Assembly (NCBI RefSeq): GCF_018446385.1
Contig: NW_024589877.1
Location: forward strand, 105,409-169,408
Reading direction: 5' to 3'
Source of the DNA: Zingiber officinale
Taxonomy: Eukaryota > Streptophyta > Magnoliopsida > Zingiberales > Zingiberaceae
DNA: 64,000 bases
Shown here: piece after piece, positions 12,867 to 24,292 of the stretch
How the letters are laid out: every line of letters starts with the position of its first letter
How positions within the stretch are numbered: position 1 is the first letter of the stretch
Program-made: the position numbers and the translations under genes
Notes under the pieces: model-generated
What the model was told of the DNA's origin: nothing
Seen by the model: only the letters and a program-made list of their open reading frames with translations
Database searches by the model: none

Positions 12867-13286
12867 CTTTTGATTGATTCTGTCCAAAAATAAATTTGGC
12901 CAACTAAAATTACTCATGATTTTCTTTATCACTCAAGCAGCTCTAAATTGAAAGTGAATTTTTCGTTCACTTTAATAGTACAATAATCTACCCACAAAAT
13001 GGTGGATCTAATCAGTTACCCAAATCCATCATCACTTTCTCATAACAAATGTAACAGGTCTATATGTTGTTGATCTCGTACGAGTTTATACACAAATAAG
13101 TATTTGATGTTTATGGTCCAACTTTGTACTTCTCCATAACCGTAAATTAGTAAATCCCATCACATCCTTCATGGTCCCTGAAAAAGTAAACGAGGATTAA
13201 AAAAACTAATGACTCGAAATCTTTGTTGGACCCATCATCAGAGGTTTAAAACTCCATTAGGTAATTAATCAATGAATACCTCCAAT

Positions 13287-16200
13287 TTAAAAATCACTGA
13301 TAGATTCAGCAACTATTTTAGACTTCAAAAACTTCTTCATAAGGAGAATGAGAATAGCAATGGCCAGCCAGATGGCTGCCCAGGTGAGAGCGCGATCTTG
13401 GAACAATTGCTGAACTCTAGGCCTTTGGTGCTGCTCACCGACCTCGACTGTTGGTGTCCCTGACTTCATTTCAGTAGTTGAGCTGACACTTCGGCGTCCA
13501 GCATCTGCAGCGGCACCAGTCTCATTCTCAGCTTCAACGACTCTATCCTCTATTTGTTGATTCAGAAGGTCCTCTGAAATAGCATCAATTTCTCCCACTG
13601 CACTATCACTAGACTCGGTGGTTGGGTTTGGCAAAAGCTGAGGCACTGGGGGAGATTTATTCAGCAGGTACTGATGAATCTGATTTGGAAGTAATTAGGT
13701 AAAGATCAGTCATAGATATCTAGCAATTATACAATGGCAATATAGAAAAGTAGAGGTAAACATGAACCTCATCAATCAACATTTGCCTTTCTGAGTTTCC
13801 ATATGTTGGAGCAGTTTCACGGGACTTAATAGCAAGCTCTCGCCGAACTTCTTTATTGCAATCTAGTGAACCCAAAGCTCCATTTGGATTGGTTGACATA
13901 AAAGCAATTAGGGCTACTAAAGCTGTACGAACTGTCAACAAGATGAAATATTGCTTAGCCAAATCAAACATTCAGAGACAGCTTCCTATATTTCATTCAA
14001 TTCTAATTAAAAAAAAAAAGAAGAATATGAAGAGGCTAAACCAATTTAACATCCACACTTGACATAAGTGCCATCCAAGTTTAAGGTCTACGGATAAAAA
14101 TTTAAGATCCCTAGTCTCACTCGCTTACCAAATGCAAGATAATAAGCACGATCTCAACTATCATATTTGGTTGCATGTCTCAAATTCTTCAGTTGACAAA
14201 TGAACCAAATCTATAAACCCTCACGTGTAACTTAAGTTTTACATTTTCAATGGTCCTCTAACATGTATCTTCAAATCCAGAGGTCTCTCTTTATTTTACT
14301 CAAAGTCACCCTGACTAGAATTTGATGGGTAATTGTAAACAACATGCCAAGCTCTTGAGTCTGCATGGTTTATTAATCATGATTATAAGCTAACATAGAA
14401 TATTTTCAAAAAAAAAAAACTAAAACTCATAAAAAAAGATCTTGGTTTGCATTTTGTAGGAAAAGTTATCAGAACCCTCAATCTAGTCAGATTTTTCATG
14501 CATTTGTTTTAGCTATGTAGTGCAAATCATTAAGGCTACTGTCCCTGAGAAGGTAATTACTGAAGTGAGTTTTTTAAAGTTATTCTCCTTGTAAAGTAGA
14601 TTATGCTTAGCTTATCAAAATATGTTAGAGTTACACTTGCTTTTTTTAACTCTTAAGGGATCCCATTTCCTAGATGGTGTGCCGATAATGTGTCTCTGAT
14701 GACTATAGGGAAATTGCTTATGGATGATATTAGCTGCATTTGTGTTATAACCTTGGTCACATGTTACTATTGAGTGGCATCGTCTTTCAATTTAGGAACG
14801 CGGCATTCCTACTTCAATCTAAGACTCCATTACATTTTCCCCCAGGGCACAACATGGTGGCAAGTGGGAGGGTGTTTCTCCCAAGTAACGAGGGTTCGAA
14901 ATCCATGCAGTGCATTTTCAGATGCATGTGGCGCTCGAACAACTTGTGACACTTGGATGCCATGTCAAGAGCCACTTCGTTTCCCTGATTTACTTGGTGT
15001 ACGGGGAGTGGGGCCGAGCTGTTGCAAACTGAATACCTGGATAATAATAATAATAAGACTCCACTAGATTGATTATTATTACATGATTGGTCGTATACAT
15101 GCGGTTTCCTCAGGTAATTAACCTCTGCCTTGCATGAAGAAGAAAACAGAGATGCTTGTTAAAAAACAATTCAAATAGTTAAATCCTTAGAACTTTTAGC
15201 AATACCTGTCAATAGGCCACTAAGAAAGGATGTACTATTTCTACTAGTTTCTTGTCTCCAATTTAGGTTTCTATTTTCTAGTGCTTAGAAAATGAATCTG
15301 AATGCAAATAAAATAATCATTTAAAAATAAATCAGTCTGATAAAATAAAACAGTACATGCTTTTACTATCTACCAGTTCCCTCTTATCCTATGGCCAAGA
15401 GTAACTCTGCAACCCACTTCTACATGCTCTCTCCTATTTTACGTATCACAGAATCACGAAAGCAATACACCATGTTGATTCTTAAGTCACTTCACCTTTA
15501 CTTCATCAATACCACCTCACCTTGCCTCTGCAAGGAGTTTTTGTTATGAATTTTATTAGAGACTTCTCTAAAACCAACAGGATCCTTGCACTATTAGGAC
15601 TCGTGCGCATGACAACTTCAACAGCACAATACTCAATAAAATTGCAACCTCTTCTGGAATTATATTGCTTAATTTCGCAGCAAGTTTACTTGTACCTTAG
15701 TCTACAGGAAAAAATCACCATGTCTTTGTCACTCTGTGTACATGAATAATGTCTCTTTATTGAGCTCTAATTTATCAATAACTTTATTTTATAATAGCCA
15801 TTACTTGTCAAAGGATTATGTTAATAATGACAAGAGCCACCACCATGGCTGATTCAAGTGGTAGGTGTGAGGATCCTGAAATTAAAAATTGTTATGAGTC
15901 AAAAAAGTGCCCATGTGTAGATATTTTGTTCTTATAGGTGCTAATACATATATAAGATGGACGGGGGCTACCAAGGGTTAGAGTGAAGTATTCCCTCCAA
16001 TTCTAATATGGTATTAGAACCGTTTCTTCATCTTGTCCCATGTAACCAGCCGAGCATCCTCTCCAGCATCTATCTTCATTCAACAGTGTGTTCTCTATGT
16101 CCATTAATCCACAAATGAATCTGATCGAGCACCTCCTTCCTCTGTTGTCCTCTATGCACTTCAATATATTGTCTCATATGAGTTTAGCTAGGAATATATC

Positions 16201-18109
16201 TCACAACATTAAATCTCAAATTTATCTTCCTCATTTTCATCTTTAATTGATTGATATCTAAAGGATCAACTTGTTCATTTGTCTCTCCAATAGTTCATCT
16301 AACATTAAGTGTCCCCAATTGCTTGGAGTTGTACAAGTTAAGCGACTTGTCCACGATTGAACTTTTATCAATGCCTTATCAATAAGTTCTTTTGACTTTC
16401 TAGATTTTCCAATCTAGTTTTTATTGTTCTAAGCCATCTTCCATTGGGATATTTGGCTATAGAATTCTACCACCTAGCATCTCCATCTCTTATATCTATT
16501 ATAATAATGATGATGATGACGCTTATAATGTAGCACAATAAACTATAACACAATAGAGCGATTTTGCTTGGAGTAAGATATGGTGAATTTTTGTGGACTA
16601 AAGGATCATTATATATATATAGTTTTTAGCACTAAGGTACGGTAGATTTGATGGTGCATTTTTTGAATTTTTTGTGTGCAAAAAATTAACTAAAGCTTGA
16701 AAATTCAAACTAGTGGATAGATTAAACAAAAGCTGTATTCATAAAAGAGAGCAATTATAATATATAAACCTGCAAACAATCATACCTTTTGGACTTAATT
16801 CTTTAACTGATGGGAGCAAAAGAACATAGGAGGATGTATATACAAGTGTATTCAGTATAACTTTCAATTCACATATAAGCTATAGGTTGATTAAACATTC
16901 AAACTAAAGTCAGTTTTTCAAAAGGCAATTGGGATCAAAGGTAGGGGAACTTTCCATCCTTAAAGCAAGTCAAGACTTGATGAAAAAAACAAAGAACAAT
17001 CCTAGAATTCACTGCATTGAATCTGATTGGTCTAAGGATTTAAGAAGGAAAAACAGAAGACGAAAAATAATACCAAGAAAGAACTGATACGGATCAACAT
17101 TAAGTTTCAACTTCTTGGAAAAAGAACATGTGTAGCCAATCACAAATTACTTAACACTGTATTCAATAAAGTAAACAAGATTCAAAAGCAGTAAATAGAT
17201 TGACAATATGAATTATGACGAAACAAATCAAATTTTTTTACAATAACAGCACTGATAAGTAATTAACAAAAACTATTTGTCTTAGAGGTCAGTTGAAAAT
17301 CAGTGACATCAGATTACTGTAATATTTTAGGAGAATATATCGTAAAAGGGAGAGAAAAGGAGAACATATCAGAAAAGAGCGTGTCATGTACCACTCCATG
17401 ATGGTTGCCAATGTTCAGGATGATAATTGGAGATGCTTAAGCAGATCTTGGTCTGTGTTTCAAAACGACCATTTGGCTGGATAACAATCGAAAGGTAAAG
17501 GAGTTATATAAGTAAATTACTAAAACAAAAAAATGACAATTTTATGTATTAGAAGATTTTAGAGAGGAAAGAGGTTATTACAGTCAGAAACATGAATGAA
17601 GGTGGTTTGAATGGGTACTCTGCAGGCAACTGAATCCGCCCGTGATAGATGCCTCCCTCAAATTCTGTATCCCGAGGCCCTAAAATGGCAAATTGCCACT
17701 CAAAAATGTTGTCCTGGAAACCATGAGAAAAGAACTTATGAAAAACTACACCTTCCTGGAAAAACCAGGATCGCTCTTCAGAGACGAAATCACCCTAAAC
17801 CAACACCACAGCGTCCTCTCGCCAGAATCAGCGAGAAAAAAAATCTACCTAAAGACGGCCTTCTCACAAACATGTCCTACCACGTAAATTCCACGATCGG
17901 CTAAACAAATTGAAAGGATCCAGCCAAATTACAAAGTCCTAACCTAACCATCGACGAACCAAAATCTTCTAAATTTTATACGAGAGCGGATTGATTACCT
18001 CAAGGGGAAGGCTCAGGAAATCATCGGAGGGGTTAGCCTGCATCTCCTTCACCTCCTGAAGGATCCGCTTGACTGCCGGGTTCCTCCTGTTGTAGCGGTC
18101 CTCAGCCAT
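13287..18109 (-). CDS. UBC32: ER-anchored ubiquitin-conjugating enzyme E2, UBC32/UBC6-like
   Basis: Five exons on the minus strand: 18109-17999, 17713-17582, 17476-17392, 13931-13768 and 13679-13287. They join in phase to 294 residues. The N-terminal ~160 residues are an E2 fold of the UBC6/UBE2J type: MAEDRYNRRNPAVKRI, then FEWQFAILGP, FEGGIYHGRI, YPFKPPSF and the active-site segment KICLSISNYHPEHWQPSWS. The catalytic cysteine is residue 93. A charged low-complexity linker and a C-terminal membrane anchor at about residues 264-282 (AAIWLAIAILILLMKKF) follow, as in tail-anchored E2s of ER-associated degradation. Arabidopsis UBC32 has this layout and similar length. The third intron is 3.5 kb and holds a SINE. 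The start codon is only ~230 bases from the left end of the MULE. Confidence 0.92.
14836..15054 (+). mobile_element. tRNA-derived SINE with target-site duplication
   Basis: A box A-like motif (tggcaagtggga, 14858-14869) and a box B-like motif (ggttcgaaatcc, 14893-14904) lie about 25 bases apart, as in tRNA-type RNA polymerase III promoters. The element ends in a short (ATA/ATT)-type tail at ~15041-15054. A 15-base direct repeat with two mismatches flanks it (aagactccattacat at 14821-14835; aagactccactagat at 15055-15069). It lies in the third intron of the UBC32-like gene, antisense to that gene. Confidence 0.8.
15838..16300 (+). mobile_element. Possible LTR-retrotransposon fragment in intron
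   Basis: A tRNA-Met primer-binding-like site (tggtattagaacc, 16009-16021) follows sequence that could be the end of an LTR. No gag-pol frame is seen afterwards and no boundaries could be set. It lies in the large intron of the UBC32-like gene. Confidence 0.3.
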
Positions 18110-18341
18110 GTCTGCCGGTTAGGAAGGCGACGACGTTGAGGTGCGGAAGCGGATCGCTTCGATTGGATCGACAGAGCGACGATCTCCGTCTCCGATTCGA
18201 CGGGGTGGGTTTCACGCGGAAAGACGTGGCTCTCAGACCGAAGAAGTAGGTGGGGACGTTCTATTGGACATTTGCAGCTTTCATTTAGCTAGTTTAGGGC
18301 CACCATAACAAAACCTAAATTTACTCACCAAAGTTTAAATT
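18110..18341 (-). promoter_or_regulatory. Short upstream region of the UBC32-like gene
   Basis: About 230 bases separate the UBC32-like start codon from the TA repeat at the MULE edge. The first ~130 bases on the gene's strand are G+C-rich and probably the 5' leader. The core promoter therefore lies either in the last ~100 bases or inside the transposon end. Confidence 0.45.
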
Positions 18342-20403
18342 TATATATATATATATATACCAATTTGATATGCTGTGTAAAGCTTTGTGTTCGATCATGA
18401 GTGATGTGTAGATATAATGTTGTTAGCTCGATTTTGTTAAAAAAAAAAAAAATATCATTTATTCTCTTTCCCCTTCTGCCTTTTTAAAAATACTTTTGTG
18501 TGAAAAATTTTTCAAATTAAAATCTCTCTTGCTGCTCTCTTTCTCTCTCTCGCTCCCGTCGTCTCTGTCACCCATCGTCCGTCGGACCTCGCGTCTCTCG
18601 CCGGAAAAATTTCACTGGCATCTTCAATCTCACAGCTGCTGTGAGAGTTTATCTCCATTCCCAATGGTAATTCATTTCATTTTAATTTGTTATTCTCCAC
18701 CGTTATAGCATACATATATTAGAAGGATTAAATCTATAACGTGCAGGGACGACGGCGTCTACAAACGCCTACATGCTATAGCCACGTCTACGCGTTAGCT
18801 GCTACACGTTGTAGCAACTACAAACATGAAGCCGCCACTTGGTAAGTCGATTTTATGATAAATAAATTTTCTAGCATATACTATCCCTACAAATATTTAA
18901 GTTCATGTATAGCAACTTGGTAAAAACTTATTTGAAATTATTTTTTATTGATGCAACACCTTTGCTTCGCTTCTAAACGTTGAAGCAACTACTTCACAGC
19001 AAACTGTCCTTGTAGCTGCTACAACTTGTAGCAGCTAACTTGTAATGGCGATCGTAGAAGGAAGGAAGGAAGGAAGGAAGGAAGGATTTATGCTACGTTG
19101 TGCAAGGCTGACACCTGCTACAGACGCCTACAACCACTTGGATTTTCCTTTACTGCTACAAGTTATAGCAACTAATTCGATAGTTAATTGCTACACCTTG
19201 TAGCAGCTAATTGGCTATGGAGCAACTACTTCGACAGGTAACTGCTACACCTTGTAGCAGCTAACTCTCCATGTACTTGCTACAACCTGTAGCAGCCGCT
19301 TGGTAAGTCATTTTTTTACTAGTTATATTTTCTAGCAGATATTAACCCTTAAAATACTTGCTAAAAAATTATTTAAAAATATTTATGTTGCTTCAGTGCC
19401 TTTGCTTTGCAGCTACACGTTGTAGTAGCTACTTCGACAAATAACTGCTACACCTTGTAGCAGCTAACTTGAAATGACGAAGCTGTTACAACGTGTAGCA
19501 GTTACTTCTTCGTTTATGCTTTACAAGATGTTACTCTGCATTTTAACCAATAATAAATAGATCATAGCAATCTCAGTTTTTTATTTAGATCAAGTAAATG
19601 TGGTTCTACATGTTGTAGAAGCAACTGCAACATGTTGAAGCAACTAGTCGTCAGAAGCTGCTACACAGTGTAGCAGCTTGTCAAGAGTGGCTGCTATACT
19701 GTGAAGCAATTACTTCTGATTAGCTGCTACACTTTGTAGCAGATACTCAAGAATAACTGCTACAACGCGTAATAGGTACCCCTGATCTCCAAATAACCTT
19801 TTCTGGCCAATTAACTTTTTATAATTATTGTACAATTACATTTTTACCCTCAAGAGCCAAAGGTTTAACCCCTAAACTCGCCATGTGATAAACACTTCGA
19901 AAGAATTTCAATCATAGTAGATGAGTGCCACACGGTGTCTTTGTCAATCAATCTCACCGCGGCGACTTGTTTTTCATCCAAATCTCATCTCCATCGTAAG
20001 TATTCTGTTAGCGGTGAAAGTTTTGAGTCATCTCATTTTATTTAGGGGTTTGAATTTTTAGGGTTTTGATTCGTCTCCTAGTTGCTACAATGGGTATTAA
20101 TGATTTTAGGGCTTTCGGGTTTAAGATTATGGTTGAGGGAATAGAATGTTTAAAAAAGTTTATCTTTGTTGTAGCAGCAACTATAGCTGAACCCTAATTA
20201 TTGATACACCATGATTAAACCCTACAGTCCCGATGGGCTTCTCGCGATAGTAACAGCTACTTGACCACAACATGTAGTAGCTACTCATGTTTAGCAGCAA
20301 CTACTCACTAAGATCTTATATATTTGTTTGACAGAATTAAATGGTGAGCTAGAGAATTGCTGCTTCTCGGGCATACCGTAAGAAAGTGCATTGGAAAAGT
20401 AAT
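18342..20403. repeat. Left terminal arm of the MULE, palindrome array
   Basis: This arm matches the reverse strand of 33,496-34,956, and its outer ~0.9 kb matches the reverse strand of 31,100-32,640. From about 18,795 to 19,785 it contains roughly 14 copies of a palindrome with arms TAGCTGCTACA and TGTAGCAGCTA. The clearest is at 19,013-19,037, with perfect 11-base arms and a 3-base centre. A short (GAAG)n run interrupts it at ~19,057-19,085. The outermost ~75 bases show many C-to-T and G-to-A differences from the other two ends. Confidence 0.85.
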
Positions 20404-21943
20404 TACCCACACTATCAAGAGTTTTTTTTTATCATCACTACACATAAACGATCGACAGATGGAGATGATCAATAGAAGCCCATTTGCTTGGGCAGTAGTC
20501 ATGCCTGAAATTGCAAATATCTGAAGCCTTATACAAAATATGTTTGACAATTGGGACGTTGAAGCCAAATGTTTCATCTTTCATAATAAGGAGATCAGCT
20601 TCACAAGGAAAGATGTTTCACTAATTCTAGGACTCCCAAACCAAGGCGATTAAGTAAATTTGCAACAGCAAGCTGCCACCACTCCACTATTTCGTCAACA
20701 CTTCAGTAATGTGGAGCGTATACAGAAGGAGTCAGAGAGTAAGATGATCAGCCTCAGCAAACAACATTCATCTGCTGAATCTGATGCTCTATTTTGCCAA
20801 TTTTTAATATTGTATTTCTTTGTTTCTGTTTTATTTACTACTACTAGCAATATATCTAGATTACCAGTACAGTCACTAATAGATTGTGTAGATGATTTTG
20901 CTAATTTAGGTAGGTATAATTGGTGTAAGACTGTATATGACTATATGAGCCCACAGCTGGGGGTCATTGGTGTGATGCTTTCACAGAGGCCGAAACCAGA
21001 GGACCTTGTGGGAAATCAAGCTCCCATGCTCAAAGGTTTCACACATCTCCTCACTGTAAGTGGTTCAATTTTATGATAGACTCATAAGATTTATGTAGAA
21101 AATTTCATATTTAACCATTTGTATTGTATTACAGGCGTGGATGTGTGAACATGTCAGAATAATGAATCCTTACAGATAACATGCCCTTTCAAGAATATGA
21201 AGATGGAAGTGGTCAGGTTCTAGTGTGGAGACAATAAAGTATAGGATCGCAGAATTACCTGCTGCCAAAATAATTGTTGATTTAAGTCCATCGGACCTAG
21301 AGACACATATGCTCTCAAACGATTCTCTAGACGATGTTGTAGATCATATAGATCAACAAATTGCTGAGGGGTTTTTATAATCAGCTACTGAGCAACATCT
21401 TAAACAAGTTCATGAGCAATTTCTTGAACAGACAGCCGACGCTCAGGAAAATCCCCAAGCATGTCCTGAGTAGGAGAAAGAGGTTTGTACAAATTGTCAA
21501 GCAAGGAAGGCCGAAATTGGTCATTTGGAGTCTGTGGTTGAGGGTAAGGACCGACTCATTGCCTAGATGGAGACTAGAATTAGTGAGTTAATTATTGAGA
21601 TTCAAATATGTGTCAGTGGTGCAGAAACTTCATTAACTTCCAAGGACAAAACAATTGATGAGAATAACAAAATTATAGATGTAAAAGGTCAAATTATAAC
21701 AGAGCAAGATAGAAAAATTAAAGATCTTCAAAGTCAGTTGCTTGCCAAGGATATAGTGTCATTACCAACCAATCGACCATTAACAAGGTCAAAGATGTGT
21801 GCTACAAAGAGAAGGACACCCCCAACTACCAAAGAGAATAAGGGAGTGTCATTGGCCAAAAGGAGTAAAAGAGTCACTTTTCAAGATGAGCAGGAGACAG
21901 AGATGGCCAAGGGCAAAGGAGAAGAAAATGTTGAGCCTCCTGT

Positions 21944-24292
21944 TAAAGTACTAGATGCCCCTATTATTAAGATGTATATTAAAAGCCTAGCTTTTTGTAT
22001 GAACATTTATTTTGAAATGAGAATCACATTGGTCAAATGTCTGCATTTAGTTAAATGCAGTTGTCCATTTAATTTATATTGTAAATAACATGTTGTGTGA
22101 TATCACACAGAAGATCATGTTATCAGTTCCTTATAAATTATAAATAGTACATCACAACCAAGATGGATTGGGACAAACCTTTGGAATGGTTATAGTGTAA
22201 TTTGGTATTAGTTTGTCTTGACTATAAAATTACACTAGTACACTATGTGTGTATCGAGTAGGACCATTTGAGGTTGTTTCTTTTTATACTGACTGCATAA
22301 AAGAACAGAACCTCTGTTATTATGGATGCGTGTACTTTTAATCCCGATATAATAACAAGCACATATACTTAGTATTTATTTCTTTAATTTATCAATAGGT
22401 GAGATTTATTTGTTAAATCAATATGTCCGATAAGTTGGGAAATAATATTATTTATATGGTGTGTTGTTGATTATAGATGGAAACTGTGTCCTAATTATCT
22501 AGGTTGATGATGTCCCCTTGAGGAGCTCATAAGAATTATCATGTAAACCCTGCAGATGGACTTAGTCCGGCATGATAATGAAGTTGAGTGGTACTACTCT
22601 TGGAGCTAGATATTAATTAAATGAGTTGTTAGTAACTCATTTAATTAATGGACATTCGATATCTTAAACACAGGGAGACTAATGCACTTATGATAAGGAG
22701 TCCATAATGTAATATGAGATTGGTGCAGTAGTTCAATAATGACTCTTTAATGGTATGAGTTATTATTGATGAACTTGAGTTGGGTGTTCGGGTCGAACAC
22801 AAGAAGCTCAAGTCCATCAGGAAGCCAAAACCAATTCCTCCTCTAGGTCCCTGTTGTAACATCTTATTAAAAGCCTTTTTATCCACCCAAAGCCAGCTTC
22901 TTACCCAAGCTAAGGGTCGACCACATTCTTGCTTGGTGCCCAAGCAAGGGGCCGGCCAAACCCATCTTGGTGTCCAAGATGTGGCCGACCAAGCCTTGCT
23001 TGGTGACCAAGCAAGGGGTCGGCCACTAAAGAAATAAAAAGAGAGATTTTAATTTTTTAAAATCTTTCCTTTTATAGCAATCTACAAAGGATTAAAAGAA
23101 AGATTTTAATTTCAAAATCTTTCCTTTTTTGAAGTCATCCACATGGTTTTAAAAGAGAGTTTTAAATTTTAAAATCTTTCCTTTTTTATTGCCATCTATA
23201 ATGGTTTAAAAAGAGAAATTTTAATTTTGATAAAACTTTCTTTTTTTAACCATGATTTAGAAGAGAAGTTTAATTTTAAAATCTTTCATTTTTAAAGACA
23301 TCTATAATGTTTAAAAGAAAGAGATTTTTTTTTAAAAAAACTTTCCTTTTGTAGCCATCACAATAGGAAATTTAAAAGAGAGAGATTTTAATTATTATTA
23401 AAATTTCCTTTTTTGCCATGACCAAGGATTATAAAAGAGAGGTAGAAGGTGCCTTAAGGGAATAACACATCTCCATATTTCTCTTGTTCTCTTAGGGCCG
23501 AAACCTAAGCTTTCCCTCTTCTCCTTTCCTTGGTGGTCGACCCTTCTCTCTTTCTCTACTCCCTTTGTTTTCTTCTCTTAAGGCTGTCGGCACATCAAAC
23601 TCCATCTTCTTGTGGCCGATTTGCTTGGAGGGGAAGAAGAAGAGAAGGAAGTTTCCTATTTTGGCATTCCTTGGGTGGCTGAAACTTGTAGGCAAAGAAG
23701 AAGGTATGGGTGGATTTCATCTTGGTAGATCATCGCTCACACGACGTCCAAGAGGAGGAGAAAAATACAACAGAAGATCAAGAGGTCTTTAGCTGCAAAG
23801 AAAGGTATAACTAATTATTTGTCTCCGCTGCATAATTAGTTTGTGTTCTTTATATGGATCCTGAAATATCAACACAAGAGACTATCGATTTTGTGGTCTT
23901 TATAGTTAAACCTAAGGTTACTGTAAGAAGTTTAAATACTCAATTTCTTTGAAAGGCTTTGTCTGGGAAGTAGTGGATGATCCCATACCCAAGAAGGTCG
24001 AATGTCTCGCCATGTTTAACCTGGAAGTCAATCTTTGAAATAGATATTTAATCAACTTCTGTAATATGGTTTATCTTCTGAAGAACACATGAGTTGAACT
24101 TGGAGTAAAAATGTTAAGTTTCGTTTCCAATCCAAGTTTAACTTCTAAAAAATAATTTGGATTAAAAATGTTAAATTTTGTTTGCAATCCAAGTTTAACT
24201 TCTGTAGAGCACATGGACTGCTAGGAAAAGTTCTGTGCTTGTACAAATTTTTGTACAGGGGAAACAGAATGGAATTCCGAATAGCGCCAACA
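21944..24292 (+). mobile_element. Solo LTR (2.35 kb) inside the protease gene
   Basis: The element is flanked by the exact 5-base repeat CCTGT (21,939-21,943 and 24,293-24,297) and ends in CA. Its first bases are TA where TG is usual, one transition away. The host frame reads ...GEENVEPP before it and VSSTDVAATSSST after it, and is continuous once the insert and one CCTGT are removed. No primer-binding site, gag or pol is present, so it is a single LTR left by recombination. The interior has three tracts of a ~70-base 'aagagagattttaatttt / aaaatctttccttttt' repeat (23,040-23,410) and a downstream pyrimidine-rich leader-like region. Length and style suggest a SIRE/Maximus-type Copia element; that class is inferred. 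Confidence 0.8.
23040..23420. repeat. Diverged tandem repeats inside the solo LTR
   Basis: Five to six imperfect units of about 60-70 bases each contain an A/G run (taaaagagagattttaat), a poly-T/C run (aatctttcctttttt) and a short link such as gccatctataatgg. Such AT/CT-rich tandem units are common in long plant LTRs. No function is evident. Confidence 0.7.

Noticed and set aside
14858-14904. A tRNA gene
   Set aside because: Box A- and box B-like motifs are present, but no cloverleaf can be folded; the flanking repeats and tail identify a SINE.
18790-19790. CRISPR-like array of short repeats
   Set aside because: The repeats are imperfect palindromes with irregular spacing inside a plant transposon arm. 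There are no uniform spacers, and the context is eukaryotic.
23492-23792. Frames of 67-75 codons at 23.5-23.8 kb
   Set aside because: They belong to the transcribed part of the solo LTR at 21,944-24,292, which has no coding role.
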